Shown here in pieces: positions 61,671-64,000 of a DNA stretch of 64,000 bases. This stretch comes from Novosphingobium sp. SG707 (GTDB taxonomy: Bacteria; Pseudomonadota; Alphaproteobacteria; Sphingomonadales; Sphingomonadaceae). The DNA lies in assembly GCF_012275515.1 (NCBI RefSeq), contig NZ_JAAZQL010000012.1, positions 60,546-124,545 of the forward strand, in the 5' to 3' direction. Made by a program: the position numbers and the translations under genes. Below the pieces are notes generated by a model. It was not told the DNA's origin and searched no databases. It saw only the letters and a program-made list of their open reading frames with translations. Within the stretch, counting starts at the first letter, position 1. Each line of letters begins with the position of its first letter.

Positions 61671-63233
61671 TTAGTTATCATAGTAACATAACTGTATCAA
61701 GGTTATTCTGTCCTTAGTCTCGAGAAGATCGCTGTCGATGGAGAACCCTAGGCCTTCGCTGCTTGGTGCGGCCCACATAAATGGCCGTGCCCAGCCCTCG
61801 TGTACCTGGAGGAATTTGTGTTCGAGCGCGTTACGGATGTCATGCAGCTCTCGCGCATCGGGTCCGGTCGTCCGCTTTAGTTGATCGTCGAACAACTCCT
61901 TCGAAAGCCAGAAAAGTCCGCGAAGCGGCCAGTTTGGATAATCTTTAAGGCGGCCGAGAAGTCGTGGCTTCCCTTCGATCATCCAAACATTCTTGAAATT
62001 GATGCGATTGGCGACTTTTCCCAACTTCCAATAATGATCGACAAGAAACGCTACCTTATCGAGCAGAGAATAGGCAATACGGTATGCCGTCCGCACCCGT
62101 TCGGTTGCGAGCGAGTGCATCGGATAGTCTAGTGTGTCGAATAGCCTAACGCGACGGTCAGAAAAGTGCAGATTTGTGTCGGAAAGACCCTCGTATAGCA
62201 TGAAGCGGGCCGACACATATTCCTGTTTCATCTGATTGAAGAAGCCGATGACTGGTGGTGGCGTCACGACGCCCGGTCTCTCATCGAACCTTTCGCTTAT
62301 AGGAGGCAGGACGAGGTCGTCACATGCCGCTCTTGCGTGCGACCCGAGATCATTGAGTGGATTCAGGAATAGGCGATGGTCGAGACACCACTGCCGATAC
62401 TTTTGTTCGACCTTGCTGCGCCCGAGCGGCGGCACACCAAAATCCTGCAGCTCGCGTATTCGATCGAGATCGCCCGCCGCAGCATATGTTTTGGCTTCTT
62501 CAGCGAACTGTTGCGCCAATGCATCCGTGTAAATGGAGTCGTGTACTGCATCGGCGGCGGTAGCGGCAATCAGCCCATCATGGGCGTGCAACAATAAGAT
62601 CGCACGCTCGCGATCATCATCCAACATCCCAGCATAATGCTTGAGGCCATAGCCGCGATTGGCCTGCGCCATTGCGAACTTGGGAATGATGCGCAGCGCT
62701 GCGTCCCATCCTTCAATCGCGTCGATGAAGCGCCCCATCACAATGAGTTGGTTCGCTCGATTGGTCAGGATCTGACAACGACGCATAAGATCGAGTTCGA
62801 CAAAGCCAGGATGAGCAGCCGCGCGAGACAAGGCAAGGATTTGCTGTTCCCGTTCGGGGTGTTCCCAAGCCCAGGAGCCGCGGATGCCGGAAGCCTCCTC
62901 TTTAACCGCCCACGCATTGGATCGATAATATTCGAGAACCGCGCCATGTTGGACGTTCAGATCACGCTTTGCAAATTCGTCGAGAAGGTAGATCGCGCGG
63001 TCTGCTCCCCGGGCGAAACCTGCGTCACGTGAAGCGTCGATCAGTGTACCGATATGATTGAGCGCAGCGTCATCGTCGAGCTTGCTGATCGAACGTTCAC
63101 GCAATTTTTCGAGATCTTCACGCTCCAATTTTCTTTCCTGATAATGTCTATCCAAGGGACTGCTGCCCGTCTTCGGCATACAATGATTTTTCAGATCGAT
63201 TTGATTATCTTCAGATATCCGGTTGCATGACAA
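61671..63233 (-). CDS. TPR/HEPN protein of the LA2681 type
   Basis: 520 residues (ATG at 63179, MPKTGSSPLD, would give 502). The first ~280 residues are helical and TPR-like (LTNRANQLIVMGRFIDAIEG, MAQANRGYGLKHYAGMLDDD). The last ~200 match the LA2681-type HEPN domain: NQMKQEYVSARFMLYEGLSD, LDYPMHSLATERVRTAYRIA, INFKNVWMIEG, WPLRGLFWLSKELFD and ELHDIRNALEHKFLQVHEG, where RNALEH is the Rx4H motif of HEPN ribonucleases. HEPN proteins are common RNases in defence and toxin systems; TPRs often sense a partner. Role here is inferred. Confidence 0.72.
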   Translation of the reverse strand: MSCNRISEDNQIDLKNHCMPKTGSSPLDRHYQERKLEREDLEKLRERSISKLDDDAALNHIGTLIDASRDAGFARGADRAIYLLDEFAKRDLNVQHGAVLEYYRSNAWAVKEEASGIRGSWAWEHPEREQQILALSRAAAHPGFVELDLMRRCQILTNRANQLIVMGRFIDAIEGWDAALRIIPKFAMAQANRGYGLKHYAGMLDDDRERAILLLHAHDGLIAATAADAVHDSIYTDALAQQFAEEAKTYAAAGDLDRIRELQDFGVPPLGRSKVEQKYRQWCLDHRLFLNPLNDLGSHARAACDDLVLPPISERFDERPGVVTPPPVIGFFNQMKQEYVSARFMLYEGLSDTNLHFSDRRVRLFDTLDYPMHSLATERVRTAYRIAYSLLDKVAFLVDHYWKLGKVANRINFKNVWMIEGKPRLLGRLKDYPNWPLRGLFWLSKELFDDQLKRTTGPDARELHDIRNALEHKFLQVHEGWARPFMWAAPSSEGLGFSIDSDLLETKDRITLIQLCYYDN

Positions 63234-63271
63234 AATTACGAGTTGCCTCGCTGTAAGACAAAAGCAAAATC

Positions 63272-63901
63272 TCAGCTTTCAGCCTCTTCCATCGTCTCAG
63301 ACAGTTGGGACACAACAAGGTCGAACGCGACATGAGGCAGATCGAGACCATATACGTTATCAAAATGTCCGAAGGTCTTGCTGAGATACTTTGATGCTAG
63401 GTAGAGCCAATTTAGATCAATCGACGCTGGAGCTATCGCTGCTCCACGATGCCACCGATGAGCCGGATTCTGGCAATGGATCGTGTTGAACATACTCACA
63501 TGTGCCCAGTTTGAATGCATAACGCTACTAAACGGCTGATAGACATAGTTGTAGAAGTCGATAAATCCGGCCTCTTCGGCCATCTTTCTGATGTTGAGAC
63601 CGGACCAACTACCAAGATTCACCTCAACAAGAGCCTCAATCCGTTGCCCTGCTAGCCAGTCACTCCAGACTTTGATCATCTGACTCAGTTCAGCCGCGTC
63701 ATTGGGGTCTGTCGCAGCCTCTAACGCTCGTTTTTGATGAGCAATCTGCAATTTAATAGCACCCTGTCCGTCCTCAATATAAAGACGTGCGCGTGGACGA
63801 GGATCTTTTAGAATCCAAGCTAGATTGATGAAGACGTCGGCGATTGCCCGTAGCAAAATAGGCGCTATGTGCGGCGTCCATACGCCTGGAGAAGATGCCA
63901 T
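63272..63901 (-). CDS. DUF5677-like helical protein
   Basis: 209 residues from ATG at 63901, 20 bases after the stop of the preceding gene; a longer frame from TTG 63973 would overlap that gene and is less likely. Mostly helical: HIAPILLRAIADVFINLAWI, RARLYIEDGQGAIKLQIAHQ, DFYNYVYQPFSSVMHSNWAH, where the conserved Arg early and His late recall DUF5677/HEPN-like proteins. The match is not strong. Located 38 bases upstream of the HEPN gene on the same strand, so possibly one operon. Confidence 0.55.
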   Translation of the reverse strand: MASSPGVWTPHIAPILLRAIADVFINLAWILKDPRPRARLYIEDGQGAIKLQIAHQKRALEAATDPNDAAELSQMIKVWSDWLAGQRIEALVEVNLGSWSGLNIRKMAEEAGFIDFYNYVYQPFSSVMHSNWAHVSMFNTIHCQNPAHRWHRGAAIAPASIDLNWLYLASKYLSKTFGHFDNVYGLDLPHVAFDLVVSQLSETMEEAES

Positions 63902-63920
63902 TTCCGTAACCGCCCGATTG

Positions 63921-64000
63921 CTACCGCAGCTTATAGGTCTTGACGATTTCGATGGTGGCAGGATCGGAGACAAAGTCCTGGAGGAATTGGTCCCATTCTT
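63921..64000 (-). CDS. C-terminal end of a gene cut by the right edge
   Basis: The reverse strand is open from the edge to a TAG at 63921-63923 and ends EWDQFLQDFVSDPATIEI-VKTYKLR. The frame has a protein-like mix of residues and stops 20 bases before the ATG of the DUF5677-like gene, as expected for an operon. Too short to identify. Confidence 0.45.
   Translation of the reverse strand, partial: EWDQFLQDFVSDPATIEIVKTYKLR

Larger units (their letters stand above)
59588..64000. mobile_element. Left end of a genomic island integrated at tRNA-Ser
   Basis: It starts at the 3' end of tRNA-Ser, carries a large serine recombinase as its first gene facing the tRNA, and then non-core genes on one strand: an HTH regulator, a TPR/HEPN protein, a DUF5677-like protein and a truncated gene. 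Base composition drops beyond about 61.6 kb: 63181-63240 has 20 G+C out of 60, far below the neighbouring core. No second copy of the tRNA 3' end is visible, so the right end lies outside the window. Confidence 0.8.

Overview
The window is a high-GC chromosomal stretch from an alphaproteobacterium, most likely a member of the Sphingomonadales (Novosphingobium/Sphingobium-like). The reasons are a near-complete hopanoid locus, an Entner-Doudoroff block in the order zwf-edd-glk-eda, and alphaproteobacterial markers (NDUFA12, a DUF2155 lipoprotein, an RcdA/DUF1465 adaptor, a GAF-type PtsP). The genus call is inference.

Bases 1-24.6 kb are a hopanoid factory. A divergent core has hpnI-hpnJ-hpnK-mlaA-like on the minus strand and hpnA-B-C-D-E-shc-hpnG on the plus strand. 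In the plus-strand operon every junction but one overlaps by 3-4 bases, and the remaining one abuts. Around the core are hpnH and ispH (minus), hpnM (plus), dxs with a coupled DUF2141 gene (minus), and hpnL/hpnN (divergent). ispH and dxs supply C5 units, HpnC/D/E make squalene, Shc cyclises it, HpnH/HpnG build the side chain, HpnI/K/J decorate the head group, and HpnN/HpnM/MlaA-like are envelope transport candidates. Downstream of hpnN on the same strand lie a DUF2334 deacetylase, a membrane protein, a second DUF2141 protein and a glycosyltransferase cut by the left edge. This set may be a further hopanoid or envelope module.

Bases 24.9-43.1 kb are mixed core genes: a TonB receptor, an orphan 2Fe-2S subunit coupled to arsC, a methyltransferase, lipB with a small lipoprotein, an old yellow enzyme, a fatty acyl-AMP ligase, recX, NDUFA12, a DUF2155 lipoprotein overlapping aat tail to tail, tRNA-Trp, a membrane protein, secE-nusG, nadA, a metallo-beta-lactamase-fold hydrolase, rcdA and a small DUF465 protein. 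Bases 43.5-50.2 kb hold a second DUF465 protein, ptsP, a RodZ-like protein, cpoB-tilS and an L,D-transpeptidase. Bases 50.3-58.2 kb hold a divergent PEP carboxylase and the Entner-Doudoroff genes, followed by a cyclophilin.

At tRNA-Ser(GGA), 59497-59587, the character changes. A large serine recombinase runs into the tRNA from its 3' side, and beyond it lie a small HTH regulator, a TPR/HEPN protein, a DUF5677-like protein and the tail of another gene, in increasingly AT-rich DNA. This is the left end of a genomic island that continues past the right edge. Three mosaic palindromic repeats of about 225-235 bp (6538-6770, 28646-28863, 39231-39455) all lie between convergent genes. No CRISPR array, rRNA or complete transposon was seen.
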